Shown here: piece after piece, positions 49,083 to 60,648 of the stretch
How the letters are laid out: the number at the start of each line of letters is the position of its first letter
How positions within the stretch are numbered: the first letter of the stretch is position 1
Assembly: GCA_030549205.1 (NCBI GenBank)
Contig: JAUKTV010000032.1
Location: 1 to 64,000, forward strand
DNA from: Apiosordaria backusii
Lineage: Eukaryota > Ascomycota > Sordariomycetes > Sordariales > Lasiosphaeriaceae
Length of the DNA: 64,000 bases
Direction: 5' to 3'
Program-made: the position numbers and the translations under genes
The notes under the pieces: model-generated
Database searches by the model: none
Told to the model about the DNA's origin: nothing
Seen by the model: only the letters and a program-made list of their open reading frames with translations

Positions 49083-52000
49083 ATGTGGAAGATGGAAATG
49101 GACACAGACCTGCAAATGGACGTCGAGGTTGTCGGCAGTGACGAAGATGTCGACTTCATCGATGCTGACGACGTCAGCACTTACAATCCCGACAACATTC
49201 TCCCAGAGACACCCCAGGTCATTGACAGGATCCGCAAGTGGTTGCAGCCCACGTCTTACAACATCGAGGACGGTGAGTATCGCAGACATCTCGCGTCTCA
49301 CGCGCCAGGCACCGGTCACTGGCTCCGGCTACCTCCGAGTATGCGAAATGGCACGACGGCCGCCATCACGGCTTGCTCTGGATCAAGGGCATACCGGGCT
49401 CTGGCAAGAGCGTCTTCGCCGCCAGTCTGGCCCACGACCTCGCCAAGGAGGGCCACCCGGTCCTGTTTTTCTTCTTCCGACAGATCATCGACGCCAACCA
49501 TAAGCCGTTCAATCTTCTCTGCGACTGGCTCGACCAGATCCTCGAATACAGCCCTCCGTTGCAAAAGATGCTCAAAGCTTACGTCGGCGAGGAGAGCGAT
49601 ACCCGACGCGCTTTGGACAGCGTGGGGAAGAACGATATGTGGATGCATCTTAAGACGGCCTTGGCACAAACCGTCGGCCGGGTGTACCTTGTGGCAGACG
49701 CCCTGGTCGAAATGGACAGCGGAAACGACGAGTTCCTCCGAGAACTGGCCATGCTGGGATCTTGGAAACCTGCCAAGGTCAAGGTGCTCATCACGAGTCG
49801 ACCTGTCGCCACGGTCGAGGAGCCGCTACGACGCATGTCCACCCTCCAGATCCGCCTCGAGGAACGTTTTGTTTGATACCGATATTGCCACCTTCGTTCG
49901 TTCTGGCCTGGAAACCTCATCCATACCAGCCGAGGACCAGATCCGGATCAAAGAAGCGGTACCCGGTCGGGCCAACGGCCTGTTCCTCTACGCGAAGCTG
50001 GCCATGGACGCCTTCTTGGAACCAAATGCCGATATCCACCAGGTTTTGAACGCTCTGCCGCTGGATCTCAACGCCATGTATACCGACTTGCTTCGGGAGC
50101 ACGCTCACAGATCCCGTGTCCCAGGCGGTCTCCAGCTACTCATCCTGTCCTGGGTCACTCATGCTACCCGCCCGCTTCGTCTCCTTGAACTGGCCGCCAT
50201 CATTAGGACAACATACGACGATGCGGACATGGAAATGAAAGAAGCAAAACGGCTTGCGAGAGCTGCATGCGGTCCCCTTCTCGAAATTCAGCCCGACGAA
50301 ACGGTGTCGGTCGTTCACCATTCGCTGACCGAATTTCTTCTTGGATCTACACGGTCAGCAGACGCCGCCTCCTACCCAGTTCTCACCCTGGGTCCGACTC
50401 ACGAGAGACTTGCACTTTCTTGTCTCCAATACCTGAGCGCCGGATGCCTTGATGATATCAAAGTGACCAAGACGAAAGAAAACTCGCCATACCTCGACTA
50501 CGCGCCAGAGTGGAAAGTTACATCACATTCAAGTACAAAGCTGAGATACGCTTTTGTGGAGTATGACGCTGAGAACTGGACCATACACGCTGCCAAGTCT
50601 GCCAGAGCGGGACTGTCCTCCGAACTTGTGCCTCCCCTTCTTGACAGGTTCCTCACGCCAGGGCCGAGGTTTGATGCCTGGCTCGAAATGGTTTGGCGCC
50701 CATGGCAACGGAAGACGTATCACCCCTGCATGCTGCTGCCAGGCACGGCTTGACCCAGTACGTCAAGATCCTTGCCGATCGTCCAGATACGGTTCTTGAC
50801 TGTCTAGATGTTCTCAAGCAGACGCCATTATACCATGCCGCCGACCGGGGACAACATGAGACGGTCAGGGTGCTGATTGATGCTGGAGCCAATCCGAATC
50901 CGGACAACTATGCCGGACTTAAGCCACTGCACCAAGCAGCTCGTCTCAACCATGCCGCTGTTGTGGCCGTCCTTCTTGCTTCCGGGGTGGACCCACTAAC
51001 CCCCAAGACGCGTGAGAATCCAGGCAGGCGGTGCGGCAATGGCCCCACGACCACAGGCCACACGCCCCTGATGTATGCTTGCCAGGCTGGCCATCTGGAA
51101 GCCCTCGAATCGTTTCTACCGTACCTTACCGATTCCAAAGTCCACCGCGCGCTGTGCTGGGCAATCCAGTCACGCCGATTCAAGCTTATCAGACGCTTGA
51201 TCCAACTTCCCGGCATCGACCTCAATGCCAACGTCCACGGGAATACCCTGTTCTTCGAAGCATGTCTCGCAGGGGACGTGAAGTCTATGGAGTCACTGGT
51301 GGAAGCAGGAGCAGATGCCAGCATGCTATCCTCTTATGGTTGCAGGTCGCCTCTCAACGCTTTTTGCCAAGGCCTGTCTGGAGGCTGCCGCAATCGTAGT
51401 TTGCCACGGACCGAGGTTGACTTGGTAAAACGTGGTCTTGACTTGCTCATCCAGGCAGGCGCTGATGTCAATCGGCGTGACGGCGACATGTCAGTACCCT
51501 TGCATCGTGCCACAGCGAACCCGGTTCTTTTGCGCCTCCTTTTGGAGGCTGGAGCAGATCCGAATGCGGAGGATACGCAGGGGAGCACCCTTTTGCATAC
51601 CCCACGGACGGATGAAGAGGGTTTTGCTGTCAACAGAGTACTAGTCGAAGAAGGGAAAGCCGACGTCAATAAACGCAGGAAGGATGGGAAAACGCCGTTG
51701 ATGATTTATCTGGAGGGCTACGATGTGAAAGCCTGTATCCAGTTCCTGGAGGACTTCTGCCCAGATTGCACGCTCACCGACAACGAAGGGAATGGACCAC
51801 TGCACCTTGCGGTCGGAATCCGCCACATCATTCCTTTAAGCCGGTCGCCAGATGACAGGCTCGATGCTTGACAAGCTGATCACCGCTGGTGCTAGACTGG
51901 ATCAAAGGAACAAGGCTGGGGAAATGCCAATACACATTTCCCAGCATCCGGCGATTGTAGCATTCTTCGTCAAGCACGGCTGTGACATCGACGCCCGGGA

Positions 52001-55000
52001 CCACAGTGGCGACACCCCCCTTACGAGGCTCACCAGAGGGAGGAGGTCCCGCGACTCTTTGTCAGAGGCAATGGATGAGTTTCTTAAACTCGGTGCCAGT
52101 ATCCATACCAGGGACTACAAGGGGCGGACTCTCCTTCACAAAGTCATCACCACACCGAGCTCTCACCAGTGCACGCCTGGACAGGGCAGCACATCCTCAC
52201 TCGATAACCTAAGCTACCTTGTTAGCCTCGGCCTAGACCTGAAGGTCGTAGATTACTCGGGCAACACGGTGCTCCACGAGCTGATAGCCAATGGCCACAA
52301 GCTTAAACGTCATCTCTCGGATTGGATCCTACCGACAACATTCAATATGTTGATTGTATCTGGAGTTGACCCTGAGGCTGCCAACTATTCTGGAAGGACA
52401 ATCCTTCACCTGCTGCACACATACTGCCAAAAAAGTGGCACCCTCGCACATGTCAAACCAACTCTCGACTTGGTTCTCACAGCTTGTCAGAACATCGACG
52501 CAGCCGACCACACCGGAGTGTGCCCCATTCACCTTGCAGCAAGCGAGTCTGAGGTGCTCACGTCAAGGCTGATAGAGGCCGGTGCCGACGTTTCGGTCGC
52601 AACACACAAGGGCCTCACGCCCCTCCATATCTCTGCTGAGGCAAAGCAGTCGAATATTCTGGGAGTGCTGCTAACCGCGATCGCTACTGGGAAGTACGGA
52701 GAGAAGCAGACAATCATTGACGCCGCCGAACATCACCCCAGGTCCTGGCCCCACGGGCCGTCAACTCGAACTCCCCTCTACTATGCTTGTCGTTCTGGGC
52801 GCCCAGAGAGTGTTGCATTGTTGCTCAACGCTGGTGCAGAAGTAGCAAGAGAATCAGCCAACCTTCTCGCGGCTTGTTCCAGTTTCGAAACTGCGGAAAG
52901 AGATCTTTTACGGAGCCAACAGCAGGACCGCAGTGATCGGCATGACTCTGACTCGGAAGCGCATCTAATCACTACGCGATTAGACGAAATCCTCGAGATG
53001 CTTGCGCACCATGGGCTCCGTATCTCCGACTGGACAGCAGTGGGTGTTGCTTGTAACGCCGCCATCCAGTCGAAATCTAATTACACGGCATTCTGCTTGG
53101 CCCAAATCTTGCTGAAGACGACAGAACAGACAGAGGATGCATTCTGGGTGCGATGGTCATGTCTTCGACAAGCATCCGCCATCCGAGCGTTCGAAGAGAC
53201 AGATGCCGTTTCCATGGTCAAAGACGACCTAATCTTACAGGCTCAGTGGCTCGACCAGTTCCTCTCCGCGCGGGAATTTGGACTCATTGAGAGGATGTAC
53301 AGTGTCGACGACGGAGGCTGTGACCCAGCCAAATTTCCTCGTAGTGGCCAATCGGCCCTCCATATCTTGACGAGTTTCGGATATCGTGGTCTTCTAGCTA
53401 AGCTCGCCAAAGAAGTTGATGTTAAGAACTTGGATGATGAGACCTGGCGAAGGAATCAGGAGGATGGCGGAGACCCTGGCCCAGGATCTGTCATTCCGCT
53501 TGTTCTTACTGCTTGTCAACGCGTTCTCCCCAATATGGAAGTACTTCGATTTCTAGTCGAAGAACTCGGCGCCTCGGTCAATGCGCACCACATAATGCAT
53601 GGCTGGAAACCCTCGACTCAAAGTTACGGGTATTACGTCGGGAACTCACCACTGCATTATCTCTCACACGGAAAACACTGGTGGCACGTGTACCAGGCAC
53701 TGCCCTACTTGCTGTCACAGAGGGCCAACCCCAACGCCCGTGATGGACAGGGTGACACGCCTCTGCACAGGGCACTCGACACAGGATCTTATTCTACTGG
53801 CATTTTCAACCAAGAGGCAGTGAGAGTGCTACTGGACGCAGGGGCCTGTGTCGATGCTGCCAATGATAAAGGGGTGTCCTGCCTGGATGTAGCCATCGAG
53901 AGCGGGGATAGGGAACTTATTCAACTGTTGATGGCCCACGGGCCCCGCATCACCGCTACTTCAATGTTTAGCGCAGTTGAGAACGAGCAGATAGACCTTT
54001 TAGAGCTGCTACTTTCTGCTGGAGGGGATCCAAATACTCCCCGGCAGATGCTAAAGGCTGCGGAGCCCGGCAACAGGACACGGCGAGGAATTCGTTACAC
54101 AACCCGACCGGACGATTACCTTCTTTACTACACGGCCACAAAATATCCTAAGCGCCAACCCAAGACTTTGAAAGATGGGACTTGGAAAATACAGGAGCTC
54201 GTGGGGATTCTCCTTGCTTACGGAGCTGACCCTTTTGTGAGGATCTGGAAGTCCAGCAACGAAATCGAAAACACCGGCCACACCACCAACGCTGATAAGC
54301 CAGAAGCCCTGCACGAGACGTTCGTTTTACATGAGATTCTCCACCACGGGGGCGTCCCATGGCCGTTTCTCGACTTGCCCGGTCTCGATTTCGAGCGACG
54401 CAACTCAGAAGGGCAGTCCTTTCTGTTGGCGTCATGTACCGACGCCAAGACCTTTAACTGCCAAAGGGTCGGTGTGCGGAGCAATGAGGAAAGTGGTGTA
54501 GAGGAATTCTTCATTGAGTCTCTCCTTCAGAAAGGTGCTAAGCCTACTGCTCTGGATAATAGCGGCCGCAATGCGTTGCATATCCTTTTACGAAGCACAC
54601 CACTCTCGGACATGGTGGTGAAAACGAGGCCTTTCCGGGTGCTGGTGGAGGAGATGTCCAGACTCGATGGAGCACTCATTGACCAGCCCGATCCAGTGGA
54701 AGGGCAGACCCCCCTCCACCTGGCTCTCTACGCCACAGTCATCTCCGGTTCGGGGACGGTCAAGAACTGGGAGGAGGTCATCGACGTCTTGCTTTCCGCC
54801 GGGGCGGACGTATCCCGGGCTGATAACGCCGGCAACACCTGTCTCCATTTGCTTGCTCCGGGCTTGGACCGTGACGCCACTCATCGCAAACTCTTCCAGC
54901 GATTTTTGGACATGGGCTTGGATGTCAACGCAGCCAACAAAAAGGGCGAGACTCCTGCTTTCCATTACCTTGGACAGGGTAGACGAGAGCGGAAGGCGGC

Positions 55001-55331
55001 ATGGCAGTGGCTGGTGGACTGCGGTGCCGAGCCTACGGTGAAAGATAGCAGGGGTAGAGGGTTGCTGCATGTCGTCGCTGAGCACGAGGTTGATGTTGTT
55101 CTTTTTGCCAAGCTGACCGAGAAATGGGGCCTCGATCCCATGGCCGCGGACAACGAGCGGATCATGAGCAGTCTCGACGTGGCTGCGGCTTGCTCGAACT
55201 CGTCGGTTATTTCTTTGTTTGGGGAGGGGGAGGGCGGTGGACTAGTGGAGAGGGCGAGGGCGATGGAGAAGGCGTTGAGAAAGTGCAGCTCTTTCTATCA
55301 CTACTACGATGACTACGATGGTGAAGATTAG
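49083..55331 (+). pseudogene. NACHT-ankyrin NLR-like gene disrupted by four frameshifts
   Basis: The N-terminal part has the PETPQVIDRIRKWLQP and HLASHAPGTGHWL segments common before fungal NACHT domains. NACHT follows with Walker A GIPGSGKS (near 49,390) and LITSRP (near 49,790). Then comes a helical region (DIATFVRSGL to VVHHSLTEFLLGS) and, from about 50.71 kb, more than twenty ankyrin-type repeats with TPLH and LLxAGAD words, to the stop at 55,331. The reading frame changes by one base near 49,323-49,330, 49,866-49,877, 50,685-50,700 and 51,833-51,845, the first and third in one direction and the second and fourth in the other. Protein homology resumes in the new frame each time with nothing missing. 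The intact gene would encode roughly 2080 residues. Three of the four sites lie in short homopolymers, so sequencing error is an alternative to true pseudogenisation. The last 1159 codons are open. Confidence 0.85.
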
Positions 55332-55503
55332 TGATTGTGTTTTGAGATGCTGTTAGATAGGTAGCTTTTTTGTATGACTAGAGAGTGAGGAGACGCGCTT
55401 CCTTTTTCTTTATTTTGCTTCTTTTATGCCTTTCTGGCTGTCTGCTCAATTGTAACGCGATAAGGAGGTAATGAAATAAAAACACAAGAATACCCATGTC
55501 TAG

Positions 55504-56574
55504 CTACGTTTCCAGATCGTGTTCGTGTCTAACAATGACGTTCACCACTGGGCTGTTGTCTGATCTGACATGGTCGCCTGCAGTCGCTCGTACCTGAACC
55601 TTCCACTCTGGAGTAGGGTGGCCCTCAGGGGAGCATGCAAGCACGTACCGCGTGTCTCGTACGGGAGACCATGCCCACCAAGAGTGATCACGTCCAAGTT
55701 GTAGTCGAATGTCGTAGGCGTATGCGCCGTAGACGAGGTCCCATGTGATAATAAGCTGGTAGTAACCAAATGGGCCCTCGGGCGACGCCACAGCTTTGAG
55801 GTTGGCCGGCACAGACAACGCACGAGCGGGAATCGGTCGGGGGATCTCCAGCTCCGTCGTGGACTTGTTTGCCAAGGAAAAGGCAGGTAACATCAAGGTG
55901 CGTGAGAACGCTTGAGCGATCTCATATTCACCGAGCGCACCGGGATGAAGGCCATCGTATGCTCCCTCTTTGCAGACGTAATTCTCACAAAGATGAACCA
56001 AGGCAACGGGTGATGACGGTTGGTCCCAGTCTGAGATGGCTTGAGCAAGTAACTCATTGTACCTGTCGACTCTCGCCGGTACATCACCCAGTCCTGGCAC
56101 AACTGTTCTCTGCGGTACATTTGCAATGGCAAATTTGAGGGCCTGGTTGTAGGTTCGCGCCTCCTTCACCAGTGCTCGCATGCTCTCGAGTGTGCCCGCC
56201 GGATCGCTCACGCCCCATCCAATGTCATTGAATCCCAACTCAACAAGACACAAGTCGGGTTTGTAAGTAGCGACTTGTCTGCCAATTTCGTCCTTGACTT
56301 GGCCAGCTTGCTTTCCCCACCAAGAATAGTGATAACAGTCACCGAGGAATTCTTGAGCGACATCTAGGGCATACCCCCCGTCGCGGTCGCGATCGTCCTC
56401 TGGCGGAGGAGGGAATGTGCCCTTGTGTGGCCCCACAAAAACAACGGGAATGTTGTGTTTTCGAAACCATTGCCAGATTCGATATCGCCAGGTCCAGTCA
56501 CCCTCACGGCCGTGGGAAATAGAATCACCCACGACCATGACTCTCGTGGCCGGCCGTGATGGTGCCCCGCCCAT
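55504..56574 (-). CDS. SGNH-type hydrolase with C-terminal fibronectin III-like domain
   Basis: A single exon encodes 356 residues. Block I is VVGDSIS with the catalytic serine at residue 18. Block III is VELGFNDIG, and block V is YDGLHPG with the aspartate-histidine pair, so the SGNH (GDSL) catalytic set is complete. After about residue 245 a second domain begins (PANLKAV...ITWDLVYGAYAYDIRLQL, ending in an EWKVQVRAT strand), which looks like a fibronectin type III fold. Related proteins include acetyl-esterases of carbohydrates and rhamnogalacturonan. No signal peptide is present from this start; either the enzyme is intracellular or an upstream exon encoding one was missed. I chose ATG 56,574 because the longer frame begins with TTG. 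The substrate is unknown. Confidence 0.8.
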   Translation of the reverse strand: MGGAPSRPATRVMVVGDSISHGREGDWTWRYRIWQWFRKHNIPVVFVGPHKGTFPPPPEDDRDRDGGYALDVAQEFLGDCYHYSWWGKQAGQVKDEIGRQVATYKPDLCLVELGFNDIGWGVSDPAGTLESMRALVKEARTYNQALKFAIANVPQRTVVPGLGDVPARVDRYNELLAQAISDWDQPSSPVALVHLCENYVCKEGAYDGLHPGALGEYEIAQAFSRTLMLPAFSLANKSTTELEIPRPIPARALSVPANLKAVASPEGPFGYYQLIITWDLVYGAYAYDIRLQLGRDHSWWAWSPVRDTRYVLACSPEGHPTPEWKVQVRATAGDHVRSDNSPVVNVIVRHEHDLET

Positions 56575-56949
56575 CTTGTCGCGCAAATTTTGTGTTTTGA
56601 GACAATCACGTTCTTGATCGAAGCAAGGAAAGAAGCGCGTATCACAGTGAGGGGTGGAGAACTGGACCCGTAAATACCCGACAGGTTCAAACGAGGGTTA
56701 GGGTCTACCCCTGAGCCCCTGAATTCTTCCAAGTTTAAAACAGTTTCATGAGCGTTTATAGTTTCAAGGTCTGTAAATTGAGGTATTCAATCAACTATAA
56801 AGAATCTATACATTTCAATACTAATCTACGTAGATAAAACGAGTGTGTTAAGTTGGGTACCGATCCACTGCTACCTTCCAACCACTACCTAGCCAGACAC
56901 ATCCACGCCAGGCTGCCTGACCTCCAGATCAAGGACTCGCGATCACTGA
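56575..56949. other. Intergenic region upstream of the SGNH hydrolase
   Basis: 375 bp between two minus-strand genes. It should hold the SGNH promoter and the 3' flank of the jacalin/LysM gene. No motif stands out, and a lone TTAGGG near 56,697 is not a telomere repeat. Confidence 0.4.
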
Positions 56950-58349
56950 TCAAGCGCCGACTCCAACACAGACCTTATAACCCAAGTAGAGGTTGTCGCA
57001 CTCCACGCCACTCGTGACCTCCTTATTCCAACTATAAAATTCTTCAAGCGTGATGCCTGCCCCCTTGGCGATACTCGCGCATGTGTCTTCGGGAACAATA
57101 GTATGAAACTTGACGCAGTCGCTGATTGTTCCGGGCTGGACTACTACTGCCGTCGTCGATGGGAATGAGGGGTTGGACGCAGTAATGATAGTCATAAAGC
57201 CAGAGGAGGCCGGAGTAGGAGTGCTGCTGGCGGACTGGGTTGTTCCGGGGTCGGCAATCTCCGGGTTGAGTTTTTCGCAAGACTTGATAATCTTGGAGAC
57301 GTCCAATCTCTTTAGATTGCCCCGAGTAGGCAATCTGTAGATTCGCACCCCGGTGTCGAGAACGAGAACCCCTTCCCAGCCCACGCTGAGCTCTCCTCTC
57401 CACACTTGAGCTGAGCAACTATAAATACGGTCAGCAATTTGGTCGTCGTTAATCGCATGAGCATCTTGAGTCTTGTTCCTTACCGTACAGCATCATGCGG
57501 CCCGCTAACCAAATGGGTAATCGCCCAGGTCAATTCCTCTGCCCTTGAGACGCTCATTTCTTGGCTTGAGGACAAACCAACAGACCAGGACACAGACATC
57601 TCAGCGCTACCGATTCCTGGGACACCGGCAGTCAAAGACATGCCTGCTGTTAGGCCCATCGTCACTTCCGTGGTCCACGTCGTCGAGACCTCACGCGTGG
57701 TTTTGCCTTCAAAGTTGAAAGTAAACGCCGCACCATTCCAATGCTCCTCAACCTCATCAAGCGTCTGCAACTCCAGACCCTCATTCACGTCGAAAGGCTC
57801 CAGGCGAACATTTTCCAGAATGGGATTCTTTGCCAAGGTCTTAATAAACACAGGGGCCAACTTGTCGATGTCCTTCCCTGCTCGGCCAACGAACCCGATC
57901 AGCATTCCGGATCCAATGTCCATCACAAAGTTTCCCTGCCCGGTGGTATCTTGACCGTGATCAAACTCGCCGCCTGTGCTCGTGTGGAATAGAATGCGTC
58001 CGGTACGTTTTGCTTCACCGTCGCCCCAGAGAATCATATCGGTGATAACCTCGCCCTGTTGAAAGTCGTAGTCTTTTGATTCGCCCTCTAAAACCCCGGC
58101 ACTCTGAGTAGCTCCGTCTGAAAAGGTCACCCGAATGCCCCTCAGGCTTTGCTTTCCCGTAGAGGAGGCTTTCCTGAAGACGCGTATCTTCTGGACAGTA
58201 GCACCGGTTTCGGCCACCATCTCAAACTCTGACCCTCCGCCTCCGCCAATGCGGCGTCCAATCTTCCATATATCTCTGTCCCATACCTTGGCGAGGGCTG
58301 TGGTAGTAAAAAGCAGCATGAGGAATGAGTAAACCTGCGTCCAGTGCAT
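56950..58349 (-). CDS. Secreted jacalin-lectin / aerolysin-like / LysM protein
   Basis: Two exons, complement(join(56950..57418,57484..58349)), encode about 444 residues; the 65-bp intron has GTAAGG...ATAG ends and keeps phase. A signal peptide covers about residues 1-20. A jacalin-type lectin domain follows (about 30-160), with a glycine run at its start and a TDMILWGDG strand. The middle region (about 170-350) is rich in serine, threonine and glycine with alternating polarity (MGLTAGMSLTAG) and resembles the membrane-insertion part of aerolysin-family pore-forming proteins; this is inferred from pattern only. A linker rich in Ser, Thr and Pro leads to a C-terminal LysM domain (about 390-440) with DTCASIA, FYSWN and GYKVCVGV, so chitin or peptidoglycan oligomers may be bound. 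No lesion is seen. A role in defence or competition is possible but untested. Confidence 0.8.
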
Positions 58350-60648
58350 CCTGTAAGCTTGGCGTTGATATCAAATGAAGGTTGGCCGACACAAGGTAGT
58401 GCGAGATATATTCTAGTGCGGGTAGAAAGAACAAACAGCAGAAGAAGTTGTAGAGGCAGACGATGTCCGGAAAGAAGAAGTATGTCTTGACGAGCGACTC
58501 GTGTGTTGATGATATCCTAGAATGAGCAAAGAAGTGAGTGCCTAGGTAACCACTTCTGATCCCTGTGATGGAGGTGATAACATTTAGTTGGAATCGAGAG
58601 ACCCAAGGACGCTACTTTATACCTGCTCTTGTCTCAGACAGCCTAGCATTTATCATGCCCAGTCTGACCGAATTAGGTCTCGGTGTACACTGGTGACCGG
58701 CGTGGAGGCCAATCACCACATCAAGTGGCCATGATCTCTAATCCTAAGAGACTGCATGCATAACCTGTATTTTTGATTGTGAAGTTTGAGGGAGATTATG
58801 ACCGGACAAAATCGAGCGAAAACAGCACAAGTGGCGAACCAGCAATGGAATAGAAGGCCATTGTTGCGACAAGAAACGAAAGGCGGCCATGCCCGAAAGA
58901 CGAGGCTCGCGGTTAAAAGCACATTTCTATTGCTTCTTGGTAGGTAGGTAGGTAGCGCCACCCCCGCCCCCAAATTACTGAAGGTTTACGGTCTTGACTT
59001 TCTTGACCAGGGCATTCTGTACGGCCTCGGTGTTAGATTTGATATTCAGGCAAAAAGCCTAGTCTAGGACCACAGGTAATTTAAAGCAACGTGGAAGGTT
59101 TGCAACATCTTGCCTCCAGCTGAAAACGCAGGTAGTGATGTGTATGACCAAATGATGGCCCGGTGTATGCCCGGCTATCTTCTCCAACTTACCGATGCAG
59201 CAGTGAGAGATGGAAAAAGCAGACGGTGAACTTGATGACCTCAATTAATTTGAAGTTAATGTCAAATGCATCCGCTTTTTCCCTTCAGAACGCCTTGAAA
59301 AGATGGCGAAAAATAACACACCGCAGCCTCGTGGTGCCAGCATACCAGAGAGTGGAAGCATGTCTTGAAGATCTTAGGTATTTGTATGTTCAGGAGACTG
59401 CAACTGAAAGTGAAACCAGAAAAAAGCAGCACGATGAGGCCAAAAACATAGCCATTTAGCAAGGCAGAAGAAGCGATGTTGTTCTTTCGCATAAGATCAG
59501 TAGTACTAGTACAAACTGTTTTAAGTACCGGGAATTGGGCCAGGGCGACGATATATTGACGTTTTAACCTACTACCTATAACTAGTTGGTTTTACTTCTA
59601 GACATCAAAGGATGAATAAAAAATGCGAAACAGCCAAGCACGGTTTTCTCTTAAAGAGACAACAGTGGTTGTCAACCCGTTGGAAGCTCCTGACCAAGCA
59701 GCGCGGTTGTGTGCCAAACCAACAACACAAAGTCCCGTCAGTACCGTAGAGAGTAACAGCATTTTGTCCACACCTTGCGCAAAACTTGTGAGCTCGAAGT
59801 GTAAATCAAATTGCGAGAAGAGATCGACTTAATTATGGACTCGGCGGTGGCCAAGTTTCCAAGGTCTGAGGAGTCCCAAAACCAAGTTGGCGAGGGGCGC
59901 CATGTTTATTTCCACCAACCCATGACTTCATGAGTCGAGACCACGGCGATATAACCTGTCTGCCTCTTTTGTGCATTCATATTCTTTTCGTCAATTTTAT
60001 GATCGTTGCTAAGTTATGCACGGTCCTTGTTACCACAACACCATCAGACACACCTTCCCACTAACAGCAACAACACAGACTTGCTGCCGTGCAACATCGT
60101 GTTGGACATGTTGGACCAAAGCCATCCGTCTTTAATTTCCCGGTGCCTTTCCGCCTTATTAAGCCCTGATGAACTTGAAGCACTCACGTGGCGCTTGGGA
60201 ACTCTTTGGGAATATGGTAGGGATTCCTACGGCACGAAACGGGCTAGTCAGCAGTCAAGCATTGAAGGTTGGCGATGTTGGATGCAGATGTGAGGTACAG
60301 CGCCGTCGTCATTGGAGCATTGGCACGAAATGGATGCCAACCCCTGACGAGAAGATGGGATCTGCGCCACACATCCAGACGGAGATGCAACCTCGATCTC
60401 ACCATCGGATATTTTCCTAGAGCCGCGAATCAGCCTGTGCACAATAGTCATCACACTGGGGGCCAAGCATCTGGGGTGCTAATCCCTCAGTGGCTCGCTC
60501 AAAACCACAAGCCTGTCCCTTTGGCGGTCAATCCAGGATTTTCACCTTGTCTCCAACGTGTCGTGGTGAATCTTGTCACTCATTTTTCAGTCCAGCTGGA
60601 CCAGTCTTTCGTTTTTTACTCACATTCGTTCTTTAACACCAAACAGAA
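58350..60648. other. 2.3-kb intergenic region, no supported gene
   Basis: It lies between divergently oriented genes (jacalin/LysM minus, GPI protein plus) and must hold both promoters. Short ORFs, such as 58713-58973 minus and 60006-60293 plus, have no family features. A TAGG tetranucleotide run lies at about 58,939-58,955. Confidence 0.45.

Noticed and set aside
49273..49308. A GT...AG stretch that could be an intron early in the NACHT-ankyrin gene
   Set aside because: It is only 36 nt, and in frame it encodes a segment (EYRRHLASHAP) that is conserved in this protein family, so it is coding.
56690..56710. TTAGGG near the SGNH gene as a telomere-like insertion
   Set aside because: There is just one full unit, which is expected by chance.
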